From Calvatia gigantea (taxonomy: Eukaryota > Basidiomycota > Agaricomycetes > Agaricales > Lycoperdaceae), in assembly GCA_025093985.1 (NCBI GenBank), contig JACAAK010000008.1, forward strand, positions 620,001-684,000: a DNA stretch of 64,000 nucleotides, read 5' to 3'. A program made the translations under genes and the position numbers. Below are positions 35,155 to 48,300 of this stretch, piece by piece. The notes under the pieces are model-generated. The model saw only the letters and a program-made list of their open reading frames with translations. It made no database searches and was not told the DNA's origin. How positions within the stretch are numbered: the first letter of the stretch is position 1; every line of letters begins with the position of its first letter.

Positions 35155-37156
35155 ATGCTCAAAGGCCAGACGCTGAGGGCTTATCTGTGTTGAGGGGCAC
35201 GAAGCCCCGTCGTATTAATGGCCGGAAGAATCGTTAAGGCCCCGTTCGATCGTCTGATGTACTGATTGTAATGACAGCTCTTGATGGTGCCAATTCAATG
35301 CCGTGTTGTAATGTGAAGGGGTGGTCATCTGTTGTATTACACGACCGTCAGTCGGGTGGATAGAGCAGCCTTGCGAAACCATTACTTAGGTGTGCCGCTT
35401 GTTGTCCTCGGCTTGGTGAGTATGATTTGATACGGGCATACACGGATGATGAACTTCAACAACCAGCAGGCAGGGGGGTTGTGAAGCTGATGTGGGAAAA
35501 GCCGTCCATCATCCGGGCCTGTCCACTGACATCTTAGGAGGACCATGGTCGCAAAAAATTGAAAGGCTCGACCACCTACCCAGGTGGAATAGCTGCCTTT
35601 GACCCGAGCTCCCCCGGCCACTGAGAATAACAATAGCTTCAAGATGTCGAAGCGGAGGCACGGCCCATAATGCGCGCTCGATGAAGTTCTGAGCGCCCGG
35701 CCCAATCTATCAGCTTGGTTTGGCGCTCAAGGGCATTGAGTTTGGCTACAGGAGGTTCCGCTACCATTCGGCCAATAATAATTAACCAGGTGTTGCTAGA
35801 GTACTCTCCGATTCCCCTTCAAGGTAGGGGTCGTGCCCGCAGAATAGCAATAATGCATATCACCATATCCATACCCAACTTTCCCTGGCGGTATGAGCTA
35901 ACATGTCCTGAACAGCACTCGAATATCCCCAGCGACCTGAAACTCCGCCTTGAGTTCAGGAAACTGAACGAAATGGTGTCGTACCAACGAAAGTCTGTAG
36001 TTTGACCCACTGGTCCACCCTGCTGTAGCTCGTCGGCAACTGTGGTACTACGAGAAATGCCCACAATCCCTCGAGCCCGAGAAGCTAAAAATGCTAGCAC
36101 CCCTACTATCAAGGATCAGTCACGTTTTTGCCTACGCATTCACCGGCGGCACTCTAATCCGCTAATAGCCATTGGCGATCCGAGGCTCAGAGAGGCTGCT
36201 CGAAATCAGGCCTTTCCGAAGAGATCATCAAGATGATCATGACATCAGTGACTGTGGCTATCACTTTTCTATACTGGTGATTGCCGGGTAATTATTTGAG
36301 GGTTAAGGGGTGTTGGGAGGTGCATGCATTACTGGTGCTGCGACAGAGAGGAGGTACCCGTGCCATTGACCAGTGGCCTGGAACTAGTAGCACTTCAAAC
36401 TCGAACACGGCACACTATAATGCTAATCATCATCATTGCAGTCCCCTAGCTGGCACCACTGGCGATTCGGCTCGATTCGGGCTAAGTCGCGACAAGGACA
36501 GATATAGCGACCGCTTAGAGCCCTACCTGCAGGGGCTGCGTTTTCGCCATTGCACCCAGCCCAACGACTCGATATTCTGAATCAGTGCTCGCTCTACCTT
36601 TTTGCCTCATCCTGTCGGTAAATGAACCTGTTGGGACGTGGTACCAAACTCTACCACTCTGGACCCGGTCACAGCATATCGACTCCCAAATAACTCCAGC
36701 AATATACACGCCCACAACGTGAAAAGTCCTAATTCAAGAAGGAATGCAAACGCCATCTTCGGCAGCTGGCGCAAATAATAAAAGACCAGGATTTTGGAAA
36801 TATTCGCCTCAACTTGTCGAATACGAGAGAGAATCGGGCTGTCAGAACAATGTGAGGCCCTCCGCGAAACGAAAATGGTCCAAGCTGACAGGAGGGACTT
36901 GACCCAGTAAAACAATGACATATATAAAAAGAGGCCGCAGATGAGCAGAAGCACCAAACAAAAAGATTTGTGTTCGTAGGTCCAACGATTTGTGCATGGA
37001 CCTGTGCCACCCCACGTCAACCCGAGGTCGTCACTCAACAGACGTTCACACAGGCATAATACCGCGGAACAAAAGCCGTCCAGAGACGGATAAAAGAAGG
37101 CTGAGAATGCCAACACAGTCCCCTAACCACCTCCTCAAGCACTCACAGACACACAA
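35155..37156. other. Gene-poor region with one doubtful membrane-like frame
   Basis: A 169-codon minus-strand frame (36607-37116) has three hydrophobic stretches (SFCLVLLLICGLFLYMSLFY and MAFAFLLELGLFTLWAC among them) but no recognised family and no intron support. Otherwise only short frames occur. It may be a decayed membrane-protein gene. Confidence 0.35.
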
Positions 37157-37370
37157 ATGCCCACAATCCTCGCAACCATCCAGCCAACAATGGCCTTGCT
37201 AGCTAGGGTTAGTTGTTCTTTCAATGGTCGCCTTCGTGGTGTAGTTCAATACTGATTATTGCCAGAAAACCAAAGCGAAGAAAACCCCGAAACTGTCCTT
37301 AGAAGCAATTATCGGGATTGTGGTCGCAGTGGTCATAATTCTGATTGTGGCTTGCTTGATACTTAACTAG
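37157..37370 (+). CDS. Predicted 51-residue single-span membrane protein
   Basis: The ATG at 37157 opens a 17-codon exon (MPTILATIQPTMALLAR). A 58 nt intron with GTTAGT donor and GCCAG acceptor (37208-37265) follows. The second exon has 34 codons, with a basic KTKAKKTPK followed by a strongly hydrophobic helix (EAIIGIVVAVVIILIVACLI) and an immediate TAG. The frame is preserved only with this splice. It is too short for usual gene callers. The function is unknown. Confidence 0.4.
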
Positions 37371-38611
37371 GAGATGGTTGAGATCATGGGTGACGTGCAG
37401 ATCGAAACATGGTGTGAGTGCCGATGCTTGAGGTTAGTAATCCAGCACTTACCAAGTTTCGATTGTGCTCACCGATGCATGCCGGTGAATAGGGACCTCA
37501 CCGTTCAATGACTGCTACTAGCGCTTACTCTGGGGCGGGTGGAGGGGGGTTTGAGGTACCTAGTGGCAACTTCTCAGGAAGTGACTGACAGAGAGTGGCG
37601 GGACAAACAAGTGTGCAAATGTGGAGGACTTGATGCAAGGACTTCTTAACACAGTGATGAGGAAAAATACATTGATTTGATGTATCGAACAATGACTCCT
37701 TCACTTTTCGTTCCCAGAAAATGAAGAGCTAAATTCTTAGTACAATTTTCTGTCCTTTCGCAAGCTCCGCGTCCGGTTAGGGTGGGCACAAACCATAGCT
37801 CTAAGAGCACGTAAGTCCGGTTGGACGTAGGCCCAGGGAGGTTGCAGGTTGGGGTAGTCTCAAGTCGGATCGAGGGGCGGGTCCGATCAAGAGGTCGCTT
37901 GTTGAAGGCCGAGGGCCTCGACTTAGTGCCTAGCCGTGGTGTAGCGGTCCTACCAAGGGATAGCATTTACTCAGTGTGAAAGTGGATTCGATCCTGATTC
38001 CCGCTCGGAATGTACACCAAGAGGCAGATCCGCAAGAGTGAAAATGAAGGAGGGGGCTGGTAGAGGTTGATGAGGAGTTGAGACAGTTCTGAACAAGACG
38101 ACACGTAAATTAAGATGCCGTTGCGGTAACTTGCCAATTCCGGTGCGCATACACATCTGTCAGCACTTCGAACAATTTCTTCCATCCGGCTTACGCTTGC
38201 GTCACGGTATGATTCAAGTTCTACATTTTACAGCGACACAAGCGGCTCTTTACCTTTGTCCTACCACTCCAGACGCTGACTGTGTCCCCCCTCTTGGCAT
38301 AAAGATTCCATGTTCTCTTGCGGACATCATATGATGGAACCAAGGCTAATTACGGAAGAGAATAAAAGTCGATATCTTCAGCTTGAGTCCCGAACTTGAG
38401 ATATCCTTCCTACCTCATATCGTGTTAAGACGGCGCCTCGCCCAAGCTCTACTAGTGGGCCGTGCCGCCCATGAGTGTAGAAGCATCCACAATCTCTACA
38501 ACAATCAGATCAATAGCACCAACATTTACCAATGTTCGTCACTGTATCACCGCTTGCGTGCACGGAACGATTCTAACACTACTTTTTCAGTCCAAGGTGA
38601 ACGCCAGAATG
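37371..38611. other. Intergenic, nothing recognised
   Basis: Only short frames occur. A tRNA-like phrase near 37,930-38,010 was examined and rejected because acceptor-stem pairing fails. Confidence 0.4.
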
Positions 38612-38959
38612 ACCGATACGCACAGCAGATCCACCGTGGTCGCAATCGTGGTGGCAACTGTGGCTGTTGCAGTCCTGAATCTAATCGGTCTGGGGGTGAT
38701 AGTGATCAAGGTTCACAGAAGACAATTAAGAGCCAAGATGGCTCAAAGAAACTCGAAGTTAATTGTAGGTGCTAGTTCATTGCTCGAAGTATTGGAGTTA
38801 GGAGTGCTCATCCGGTTTAAAATGCGGTTGCAGGATCAACACGGCCACCTTATGCTCCATCGTTACCATAATTCGAAGGCTGCCACCAACACAAACGCGG
38901 CAATAGACGGTGCATGGATAGATGCAGCTATTAGCACCAGCTCTTTCGTATGGGGGTAA
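38612..38959 (+). CDS. Hypothetical small membrane protein
   Basis: The frame from the ATG at 38612 reads MTDTHSRSTVVAIVVATVAV and continues hydrophobic through NLIGLGVIVIKVHRR. It then has a basic tail and ends at TAA 38957-38959. The same frame is open further upstream (38462), so the true start or an upstream exon is uncertain. The pattern of a short polar lead, one long hydrophobic helix and a basic cytosolic flank resembles the 51-residue protein 1.3 kb upstream. Confidence 0.35.
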   Translation, partial: TDTHSRSTVVAIVVATVAVAVLNLIGLGVIVIKVHRRQLRAKMAQRNSKLIVGASSLLEVLELGVLIRFKMRLQDQHGHLMLHRYHNSKAATNTNAAIDGAWIDAAISTSSFVWG

Positions 38960-39160
38960 CAAATGGGTGGTTATTCTTGGCGATGGCCAGAGACTCGTCA
39001 GGTAACCGGCCCAAAGATTGTTTTCAATCGTTCCGTGGACGACTCCACGAAACAGACCGCCCATAGTATTGCATTAACTAATTTCTTGGAATCTAAACAT
39101 GTCTGTAAATCATACCATAATACAATTTTGATTTTCTGGTGTCTTTGAGACCACGGCAGA

Positions 39161-41160
39161 TCAAACATTCAACTCGACCTTCTGACTCTTTGCAACAGCT
39201 TCCTTCACTTCCTCATCCGCCAAAACAGGGGCAACCCATTCCTTCAAGAACGCATCCACCTGCTGGGGTGCACGTCCAATAAAGCTTTGCGGGTCCAACA
39301 ACTCATCAAGGTGGTCCTTGATAGGGTCAAAGTATGGGTCCCCTTTTATGCGATCGATAAGATCGTTCTCAAGGCCTAGGTGCTTGACTTGGTGTGCAGC
39401 TTGGTGCGAGAGGACCTGCAGGTGGCGAAAAATGTGATTTACTCAGCGTGAAGGTGTAGCCAGAGTATAAACACATACACGAATCTTTTCGTGCGCTTCT
39501 TGTCTGTCTCCACCCTGCTTGACAAGGGCCATGATAACGTTCTCGGTGGCCATGAAGGGCAAGTTCTTGGGAAATATGACGGGCAATAACTTTAGGGTAG
39601 ACGACGAGCCCTTCGGAAATATTTTGGAGGGTAGATAGGACAATGTCTGCGGTAAGGAAAGCTTCAGGAATGGTAATCCTGCGGTTGGCACTTGGGGGAT
39701 ACGTGATATAAGCTATTTTCCGTATCTGGAGAAGAGAATGAGACGATACCTATCATCCAGAGTGCGCTCGAACCATTGCACGCTCGAGGTCATAAGTGCA
39801 TTTTGGTGGAGCACCATAAGGTGGCGAGAGAGACTGCAGACGCGTTCCGAGCGCATAGGGTTACGCTTATAGGCCATAGCGGAGCTGCCAATCTGGGTGG
39901 ACTCGAAAGGTTCCTCAATTTCCTAGACCGAGGATCGGTATACGCACAATAGGCGGTAGGCTAAGTGAAGCACAAACCTTCAAGTTAGCAAGCAATCTCA
40001 GATCGGTCGCAATTTTATGGGCGGTAGGCACCCAACGACTGCCAGAGGGGTCAAAACATCTATGTCAATCTTGCGAGAATAAGTCTGCGAGGTGACTGGA
40101 TAGGCGTAATCAAAGCCCGAGAGCTTGGTTACAAGCTTATCGAGCTGTTCAACCTAACAGCGGGCGAAACCTAATTTGAAAAATCCATAATCACATGCGT
40201 ACATATTCACTCACTTTTTCGTGATCTCCGTCAAACAAGGACAAGAAGCTTGCCTGAGTGCCGGTCGTGCCCTTGACGCCACGGAACCCGAGATCATCCC
40301 TAGCCCTCCGGATGTTTCTCAGATCCCATAACAATTCTTGGATCCACAAGGTTGCACGTTTACCGACAGTGGTCAACTGTGCGGGTTGGAAGTGTGTGAA
40401 GCCGAGAGTAGGAAGCGCACGGTGTTCAGCCGCGAACGCCGAGAGACGGGCAATCAGGATGCCTAGGGAACGGATGAGGTATGTTAAGGCCGTGCGGAGG
40501 AAGATTAGATCCGCATTGCTATTAATGAAATTTGAGTGGATGTTAAGTTGGGAGTGAGAGAGGTTATCTTACTCTGTGACATAACATGATGTAGCGCCAA
40601 GGCTGAAGATAGGAATGTTAAGTTAAATCTGCGGGTAGGGGGAGGGTATGGGCATACTGGATGATACCGGCCGCTGCGGGCGCAACTTTTCCAAAAGTAT
40701 GAACGTGGGCCATAACATCATGCCTACGCTTCTTTTCCTCCACAGCAGCAATCTCAAATTGGTCGGGAGTCAAATCCTATCCCAGGCATCTCAGACATCG
40801 CGCAGGACGAGGAGAAAAAAAACATAGCACGCACAAGATTATTTCTCATCTGCCCGATAGCCTCTTCGGAGATCGGCAATCCCAATTCTTTTTCCGCGAT
40901 GGCCAGAGTCAGCCACAATTGACGCCATGTCCGGAACCGCATCTATTGAGTCGAACGATCGTCAGCCACCAAGTGTTTCGGCCCAGTAAATAATATGCTG
41001 CAAAGATACTAACGGCGGGCGAAAACAAGTTTGCCATCTCCTTGCTCGCATAGCGGCTATACGAAATCCATCATTATTAGTCTTTCGTCAATGTCGCTGC
41101 CCCCGCCAACTTCCGTACTCACCTCGACAAAGGGGTCTGGTATGTTTCATACACATCCAT
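39161..41160 (-). CDS. Adenylosuccinate lyase, with two apparent frameshifts
   Basis: The start at 41160 reads [13 protein letters not shown], followed by [105 protein letters not shown], the signature loop [17 protein letters not shown], and a C-terminus ending SQKVELNV at TGA 39161. The enzyme (ADE13/purB family) cleaves SAICAR and adenylosuccinate in purine synthesis. Near 40,040 the frame changes between [10 protein letters not shown] and [15 protein letters not shown] without a possible intron. Near 39,560 one extra base lies between ISQEL and [10 protein letters not shown]. As given, the gene cannot make a full-length protein. Everything else is well conserved, so assembly error or a bad allele is likely. 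Confidence 0.85.
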
Positions 41161-41639
41161 GACCGTGTAGGGATAGTTAGATATAACTTAATCGCGAACG
41201 TGGGGGTTCGAGAAAGAAGCGGGAGGTGGGCATAAAATTCTGATCTGTGTTTTAATCTGTTAGAACATTTAACCAGTTTCCTGATTTGGATGAATCGTCA
41301 TCTCGGCTGGCTGCAAGAACCGACGTGTCGGTCGTTTAGGGTGATGTCATCCACGACGCACTCGACATTGCTTGGGGGAACGGGAAATGAATTGTAATTA
41401 CCACAGTCGGGGAGTAATAATACAGCTCTGAGGGCTAGGCGCTACGAATACAGGACATACAAAACGGATATGCCTTTTACCACAGTCGTACTACACGAGG
41501 TGGGGTTGGGGATAAATAAAACACACAACACGGTGGGAAGGACCAATAGTCCAAGAATGCTTAAACGTCCTCCTCTCAAAAACGTACCTTCCATCAAGAA
41601 AGTATTCACCGACTCGTGAAACACCCGGGATGTTCAACA
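41161..41639. other. Intergenic region upstream of adenylosuccinate lyase
   Basis: No gene was seen. The region contains the lyase promoter and the 3' end of the next minus-strand gene. Confidence 0.4.
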
Positions 41640-42713
41640 TCACGAAAATGAACCATGAATCAATGCATCCCAAGCACTCTTGCCCTTCAGCGTCTGGATA
41701 AACTTCGCTTTTGGTGTACCCACTCCGTGGGTGCTTCCACCATCACAACCATTTTGTTGTTGAGGTCGACTAGTCGACCCGTCCATAGAAACCTGAGTAC
41801 CTGCGGTCGTTGATCCAGAAGAATCACCGGAGGTTGACACACTCTGCGTCATCTGTCCCCCATTTATTTTACCTCCATCGTCATCGTGACTCGTCACCGC
41901 CGTAGGTGATGGCGGGGAAGAAAATGAGGGTCCAAGATCAAGGGAGTCGGCAGTTGTGAATGCTGGAGGAGTATGTAGGACGGGAGGGGTCGCAGGTTGT
42001 AGACTTAGTCTCGGACTTGTGCGTGAAGTCGGGTTTTGAGACCGGCTACGAACTAACGGATGAGGCTGACCAAATGGAGTGGCCGAGTGCTTGGGTAGCG
42101 ACGAGGGCAGTGGCATCGAAGCTGAGATATCTCCTTCGGGCGCATCATGATAATATTCCTATGGCGAAGGTCGTTACGACCACCTGATCGTTATCGGTAA
42201 TCAGGGACATGATATGCTCACCATGCGGCCCAATTTCGAGGGCGGGTGCGTGGGGTGGTAATGCGAATGTGGATAATGCACTCTCGGGTGTGGATGCTCC
42301 TGGGGATTGGCATCTAACGAAGGTGTATAGGGCAGGCTCGGAGGTGTTGCTGGTGTGTAAGTCCCTGACGACCCAGAGAAAGAGCACGCGGGACTTGCAG
42401 TGCCTGAAGAGGACCGTGACCCAGGCATAGAAGGACGTTTCTGCGAGTTCATTTTAGCATGCGCTCAATCTCATTTCATTACTAATCAAGATAAGAAAAT
42501 ACTCACGGGCGTCAGAATGCTTCCCAGAGCAAGTCTCAAAGCCTCGCGGTGTTGATTAAACTTGGCGCGCGGGTCATGGGATGGATGGCGCGTGGGGTCC
42601 TGCGGCGTCGACGTATGCCTTTCCAGGCTTGTGCGGGGTGGTGTCAGGGGTTCCGCTGACGACGGTCGGTTGTGGACTTGGGTGGGCTGCTCATGAACGG
42701 AAGAACAGAAGAG
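41640..42713 (-). CDS. Conserved Pro/Ser-rich hypothetical protein
   Basis: Coding blocks join in one protein. VHNRPSSAEPLTPPRTSLER leads to REALRLALGSILTP. An intron joins that to a Ser/Thr/Pro/His-rich stretch ending PPSKLGRM. A 63 nt intron (GTGAGC donor) joins that to EYYHDAPEGDISASMPLPSS. The protein ends with KAKFIQTLKGKSAWDALIHG and SFS before a TGA at 41640. I recall the WDALIHGSFS ending as a conserved C-terminus of mushroom hypothetical proteins. Most of the rest looks disordered. The N-terminal exon is unresolved and could extend to about 42,850. The function is unknown. Confidence 0.65.
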
Positions 42714-43312
42714 GTATGTGAGTCACCGAGTGTCTCTGTTGGGTCGATACGAATAGGAATAAAGAGAATGGGTGGCGTCGACGGAAGTGTCCGCGAGTAG
42801 ATGCATGATGTCGGAAGCGAACAGCAAATACCAACGTACCATGTTCGCCAGCTCAAATGTTTCCGTGCCCAAGCCTATGCGGTATTACCAGAAATCGGAG
42901 CTGTTGGGGGTGCGCTCTGTGTAATATAGTAAGCTGTAGTGGCTGTAGGTAACAGCCCACGACGCAGATATGCGCAGGGTAAGGATGATAAGGATGTGTT
43001 GGTCTGGTGGCAAGTCAGGATAAAATGCAATGCCAGGCTGTCAGGGCCACCGACCATAAATAGAATCTGGCCTGTCGGATGCTCGGTCTGACAAATGCCC
43101 CGCACTTTCCCCATACGCGGATCACCGTCCCCACAAAGAGGTTCCACGACTATGCAGGTGGAGCATTCTTTGACTTGTTATTTTCCTTGGCTGTGATGAC
43201 CAGCACAGTATCCACTGGGGCGCCGTTACATCATGTTTGACAGAGAATAGCTAGCTCCTGTCTCATAAAACAGTCTCCGTGTCGTAGCGTATCCATTAAC
43301 AACACAATCACA

Positions 43313-43643
43313 ATGCCGAAAGTCCTCCATACCGACGAAGCCTTTAAGAAGACCGAAGCAGTCATCGGTCGTCCAGGAGTAACGGACAACGCCAACGATG
43401 AATACTTCAGGCATCCACCACACGTTCGTCACTCCGGATATTTCGTTCCTTTACAGCCGCTGACGAGACTGGGATCTGCAGAATGTAAACCCCGACATGT
43501 CAGACCGCAGGTCAGGGGGTTTGAAGGAAGGCAATCCGAAGGAACCTCTTGAACCTGGTGCGCCTCCTGATGCGGAACTCGGTCGAGTGAAGAAGGATAC
43601 GGAGCTTGCGGAGATGGCTCAAGAAGATTCCGTTCATTCATAA
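43313..43643 (+). CDS. Small hydrophilic protein, unknown function
   Basis: The start MPKVLHTDEAFKKTEAVIGR continues to YFRHPPH. A 57 nt intron (GTTCGT donor, CTGCAG acceptor) then joins to NVNPDMSDRRSGGLKEGNP and the end DTELAEMAQEDSVHS before TAA at 43641. The protein is about 90 residues, charged, without membrane segments. No family was recognised. Confidence 0.5.
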
Positions 43644-45398
43644 TAGTGTGTTGGGAGTTGCGTTACCACTTGCCGCCAATTGCTAACAACATTTGCGCAG
43701 AGAAAAAACAGGATATCCATAGTTTACGAGTCATTTTAAACATTAGTACCGGAATGGATTAAATTCTAAAGGAGTTGACCTATCATGAGCAGAGCCAAGG
43801 TTAGATTGAATAACTTGCGTGGTTTTCATTATTCAAGGCGAGTTCTCGACAGTGCAACACACGTCCCCAAACGGGTGCGCTGTCCAATCCACGCCTCAGG
43901 CTTCAGGCCTCATGATTGGGGTCCGGTACTTGGACTCCGCTAAGTGTTCAATCCACGCATCCCTCAATATTAGGGTTGGCACGCTGCAGTACTGTAAAGC
44001 TGATATCTGCATTCGACGGGAACCCCTGTCATCTGTTTATGTATGTGAATGAGTTATCCGTCTTGGCCACAAGATAGAAATAGACTCGGGAACGGTGACG
44101 GAGGTTCAAGTACCTGGTCCTGGTGATCTGGGAAGTGTCAAGCCAGTTGTGTACCAAAGAACAAGGTCTAAGACAACCATACAGGGCGGGACAGCGAGAC
44201 TGCACGTTTGAAACGGGTGCACGGCATCCACACGGAACTAAGCCTTTGATCTTCATCAGAAATTGTGGAGTGGACTCCTGGGCTACGAATTGGGTGCGTG
44301 CAACCGGACGTTCCAAGGAAAGCTATGTAGATTCAGCCAAGGAAGGACGACTCGGGCACAGGAAGGTTGGAGAAAACGTTTCCGAAGATCTGCTGGCACT
44401 TCCTCCGGCAAATCTTGATTAATTGACTCTTCGAGCAGGTTCCAATCCTTTAGCGCTTAAGCGGTTTTTTTAAACCTTGACACCAGCAATCTTCTTCGGT
44501 GCTGGGCGGAAAGCATGAGAGGATGTTTCCCTTGCGGGCTGTGATTGGCCAAGGCAACCTCGTGATGAGGCATTGTCTAAAGGTGTTGATACACACACTA
44601 CAACAACGTATGTTCTGGACCCAATTTAAATAACGTCAATGGGTCAGGGTCGCGTAACACTATTTTTACTCTCAATCCCCGTTCTGGGTTTCCACCAACG
44701 AAAATATAAGGGATGAGCTCATTTGCACTCCACATCATGCTACGTTGTCTTGGAAAACCACTCCGATGACGAGAGGGAAGGTCACTGTCGCTAGGTGCGG
44801 CCAACGTTAACGAAATTTGTCGCTTGTATGAGTCCAGATATTTGTGTCGTGAAAAATTTGAAGGTACGGACATTTGTTTCACGAAATCACGCGTGCCAGG
44901 ATATTTCGGTCGGCGTCGAGGTCAGAAATGCACATGCTTCCAACCCGCGAACGCAAAGCCTCAAAGGCTGAATCCTGAACAACGAGATGGAACATAGACA
45001 CAGGGTCCGCTTAATGTACTTGTTTGTTCTCCCTGAAAATTCATTAGTCACCCTCCTGCCGACTAAATTACAAGAGCGGGCTACACGATGCCGCTGGACC
45101 TTTGGTAGGAAGTTACGTTAAGGCCGGGGAGCAAATAGCCGCCGCCGTGCCAGCAGCTTTCGGCTTTTTGAGTTCAAGGGGGGTTCAACTCAATCACAGT
45201 TTGTGTCGCTAGCCTTTTTCTTTTGCGCCTTTGTCGCTGTTTTTTCTGGCTGAGCTCGTTCGACTCACCACCCACACTCTTTTCGTTCCGTTTTTCGGAG
45301 TCCCTCGTACGCTCGACGCCTCCCGCTCCTGACCTCCTTGAGGTTGTCAACGTCCCACCCGGCCTGCTTGAGTCCCACCACAGTGCAACGTCGACCAA
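43644..45398. other. Long intergenic region upstream of Kre6-like gene
   Basis: No convincing coding exon. A T-rich stretch (about 45,180-45,300) precedes the Kre6-like start and probably belongs to its promoter or 5' UTR. Frames on the minus strand there (Arg/Lys-rich) are shadows of pyrimidine-rich DNA. Confidence 0.45.
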
Positions 45399-48300
45399 AT
45401 GGTATCATTGAGTGATAGTCCGGTCCCTAACCGTGCCGCAGCTACATCCTTTGAAGCCCTCCTCGCCTCCAACTCCACCACTCGGTTGGGTAGCCGTGAA
45501 GATATCCTCGGAAGGACCAGTACGAGCTCCTGTGGTGATGGGCCAATTATTGGTGAAGGCGTATGTTCTTCACTGCTCATTACTAGTTGTTAATAGATTG
45601 ACGGATTGTATATTACAGAGGTCAGCAGCTGACAAGGTATGCTTGTAACACCCAATTTCGTGTTCAGGTGTTGACATGTGAATTGCTAGTTCTCCCTCTC
45701 GCCATCGCCTCACACATGGGGGATGCCTCTGTTGATGGGTGCTCCCGAGTCAGACGATTACCTACATAATCCCGATCCGAAGAGGGATAGGAAGTCGGAC
45801 AAAGGGGGAACAATCTTCACAAGTCGTGGTGTTGCGAACTTAGGTTGTTTATTCATCCTCGTTGCTGGAATGTTGATGCTCTTGTAAGTGGCTAAAGCAT
45901 AATCATATTTGATGATTCTAACACATTTTGCGTCTCCCTTCCCAGTGCTGGTATGTAACTCGACACGACCTGGCCGCGTCCCTGTAGGATAACTAACGGC
46001 ATCCAGGGTTTCCCGTTCTGCAGCACTTCCGCCGGCCAAAGCAAACAAACCAAGGCGGTTTTAATCTCGGTGGCATCAATGCTACCGGCCAGGTTCCCAA
46101 AATTCCTGGTAACTATGGACTCATCGACAAGGACACGCCTTTAGATGTATACACAAAGAAATCATACATGCACCCAGACGATGAATTCGTATTGGTTTTC
46201 TCGGATGAGTTCAACGAGGAGGGGAGGTCATTTTATCCTGGCGATGACCCATATTGGGAATCAGTAGATTTGCATTACTGGGGGACTGTGAGTCAGAACA
46301 GCATACTCATTGGAAACGTTGCGATTTAATGCTGTGATAGAACGATATGGAGTGGTATGACCCCGAACAAGGTTTGTTTTTCCTTTGATATTTCGGGTAG
46401 AATCAGTTTTGAAACAGGCTCCTAGCAACGACGAAGGATGGGGCATTGCGCCTTACGTTGGCTCTCGCGAATCCACCGGATAATCATAATATGCATTATC
46501 GGTCTGGCATGGTGAGCCCACAACTGCTCGGTGCAGTTCCTATGTCTGATGCTGATTGTGTGCCGGCTTTACCAACAGATTCAGTCTTGGTGTGTGGTTA
46601 CGATGATATGGCGCCAATATCCTGCTGAGCTCCCATGAAGGAATAAGTTCTGTTTCACTGGCGGACTCGTGGAAGGTGCGTATTCTCGCCCCTCACAACC
46701 ATACAAACTCTCATGGTTTTAATAGCATCGGTGACATTGCCGGGTTCGAACAAAATCAGGTACGTTCGTATTTCTCGACCGCTTCTTCCCCAGGCGCCGG
46801 CGCGGGTGCTCTCTTCAAATCACCCGAAATACTTTGCTAACTTGTTTCATCTCGGGTTTCGGCCTTCATCAGTGGTTTATGGCCTGCTGTGTATGTTTTC
46901 GAAACTTTCCACTCCACGCGAAATCAAACTGATATTCCTTTCTGGAACGTAGTTGGGCAATGGGGAATCTAGGTACGTTCCTCCCAACGGTATTGATCGT
47001 TCGCGGTGGCTTCAATTGTCATTTGAACACAGGACGAGCTGGATACGGTGCCACTTTAGAGGGCATGGTAAGTGCTGACCATACCGGTCATTAATGCCTA
47101 GCTTATGAACACACAATACTCGGAACAGTGGCCGTACACATACGACGCCTGCGATGTTGGAACACTTCCCAATCAAACGTATCCAGGAGAACAACGTCCG
47201 GCCGCAGCGCTCGCTGGTGGAGACCCATCATGGAATGGAGTGTTGGTAAGTGAAGCTCCAATTATCTATCAAAAAAAAAAAATTTTGATATCTCCCACAG
47301 TCATTTTTACCAGGCCAACGTCTTTGTAAGCCTGGGTCATTTCTTTCTATTCTTATGCGACTGACAGGTGCGTACCCAGCTGCGTGCACATGTCCAGGAC
47401 AACCCCACCCTGGACCTGCACGAGCGGACGGAAGTTATGTTGGCCGTTCTGCTCCAGAAATCGATATCTTTGAGGCCACGATTGATAACGGCATTGGCAA
47501 GGTTTCGTTGTCAGCTCAATGGGCACCATATAACGTACGGCTGTTGGATTGAAACGAAGTCGCTTATGATTGATTTAACCGCCCTTGATAGGCGGAGTAC
47601 AAATGGCTGAACAATTCGGACAACCTGATCATCTATGATCCTCAAAATACTGAGCTTAACGGATATCATGGTGGTGAGGCATTGCCAGGATATCAAGCGC
47701 CTGTAAACATATCAAATTCCATGACTCTGCAGGTGTTTATCAGCAGACTACGAGTGGTTTATCAACCACAAACCAGGACTGCTATGAGCTGGAGAAAGGA
47801 TGTTTTGCTGTCTATGCTTTCGAGTATAAGCCAGGGTAAACTTGAAACACCCCACACCCACGTCCAAACACGACGCTCAGAATTTAAAACAGATTCGATA
47901 ATGCCTATATCACCTGGATCAACGATGGAAAACAAGCTTGGAGCTTGATGGGTCCTGGAATGGGTGCCGACTCTCGCACAGAAATTCATGCCCGACCAGT
48001 CCCACAAGAACCAATGGTGCGTCCTTGATCGATGATTGTAAGCAACACTACACCGCGACTCAACACCAACATCAGTACCTCATTGCCAATTTGGGATTCT
48101 CCGAAAACTTTGGCTACATCGATTTGGAGAAATTGAAGCTCCCTGCTACTATGAGCATTGACTATATCCGGGTGTACCAACCCAAAGATGCTGTCAACAT
48201 TGGTTGTGACCCAGTCAACTTCCCAACTGCCAAGTACATCGAGACGTACGTTCCCTTATCTCTACCAACCTTTGCTAAGTTGAGACTTGTCTTGTGATTC

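Noticed and set aside
37921..38010. tRNA-like phrase with a TTCGATCC box
   Set aside because: A B-box-like GGATTCGATCC is present but the acceptor stem and anticodon arm cannot be formed in either orientation.
45174..45398. Arg/Lys-rich minus-strand frame upstream of Kre6-like gene
   Set aside because: Its composition follows from a pyrimidine-rich leader on the plus strand; there is no motif and no splice support.
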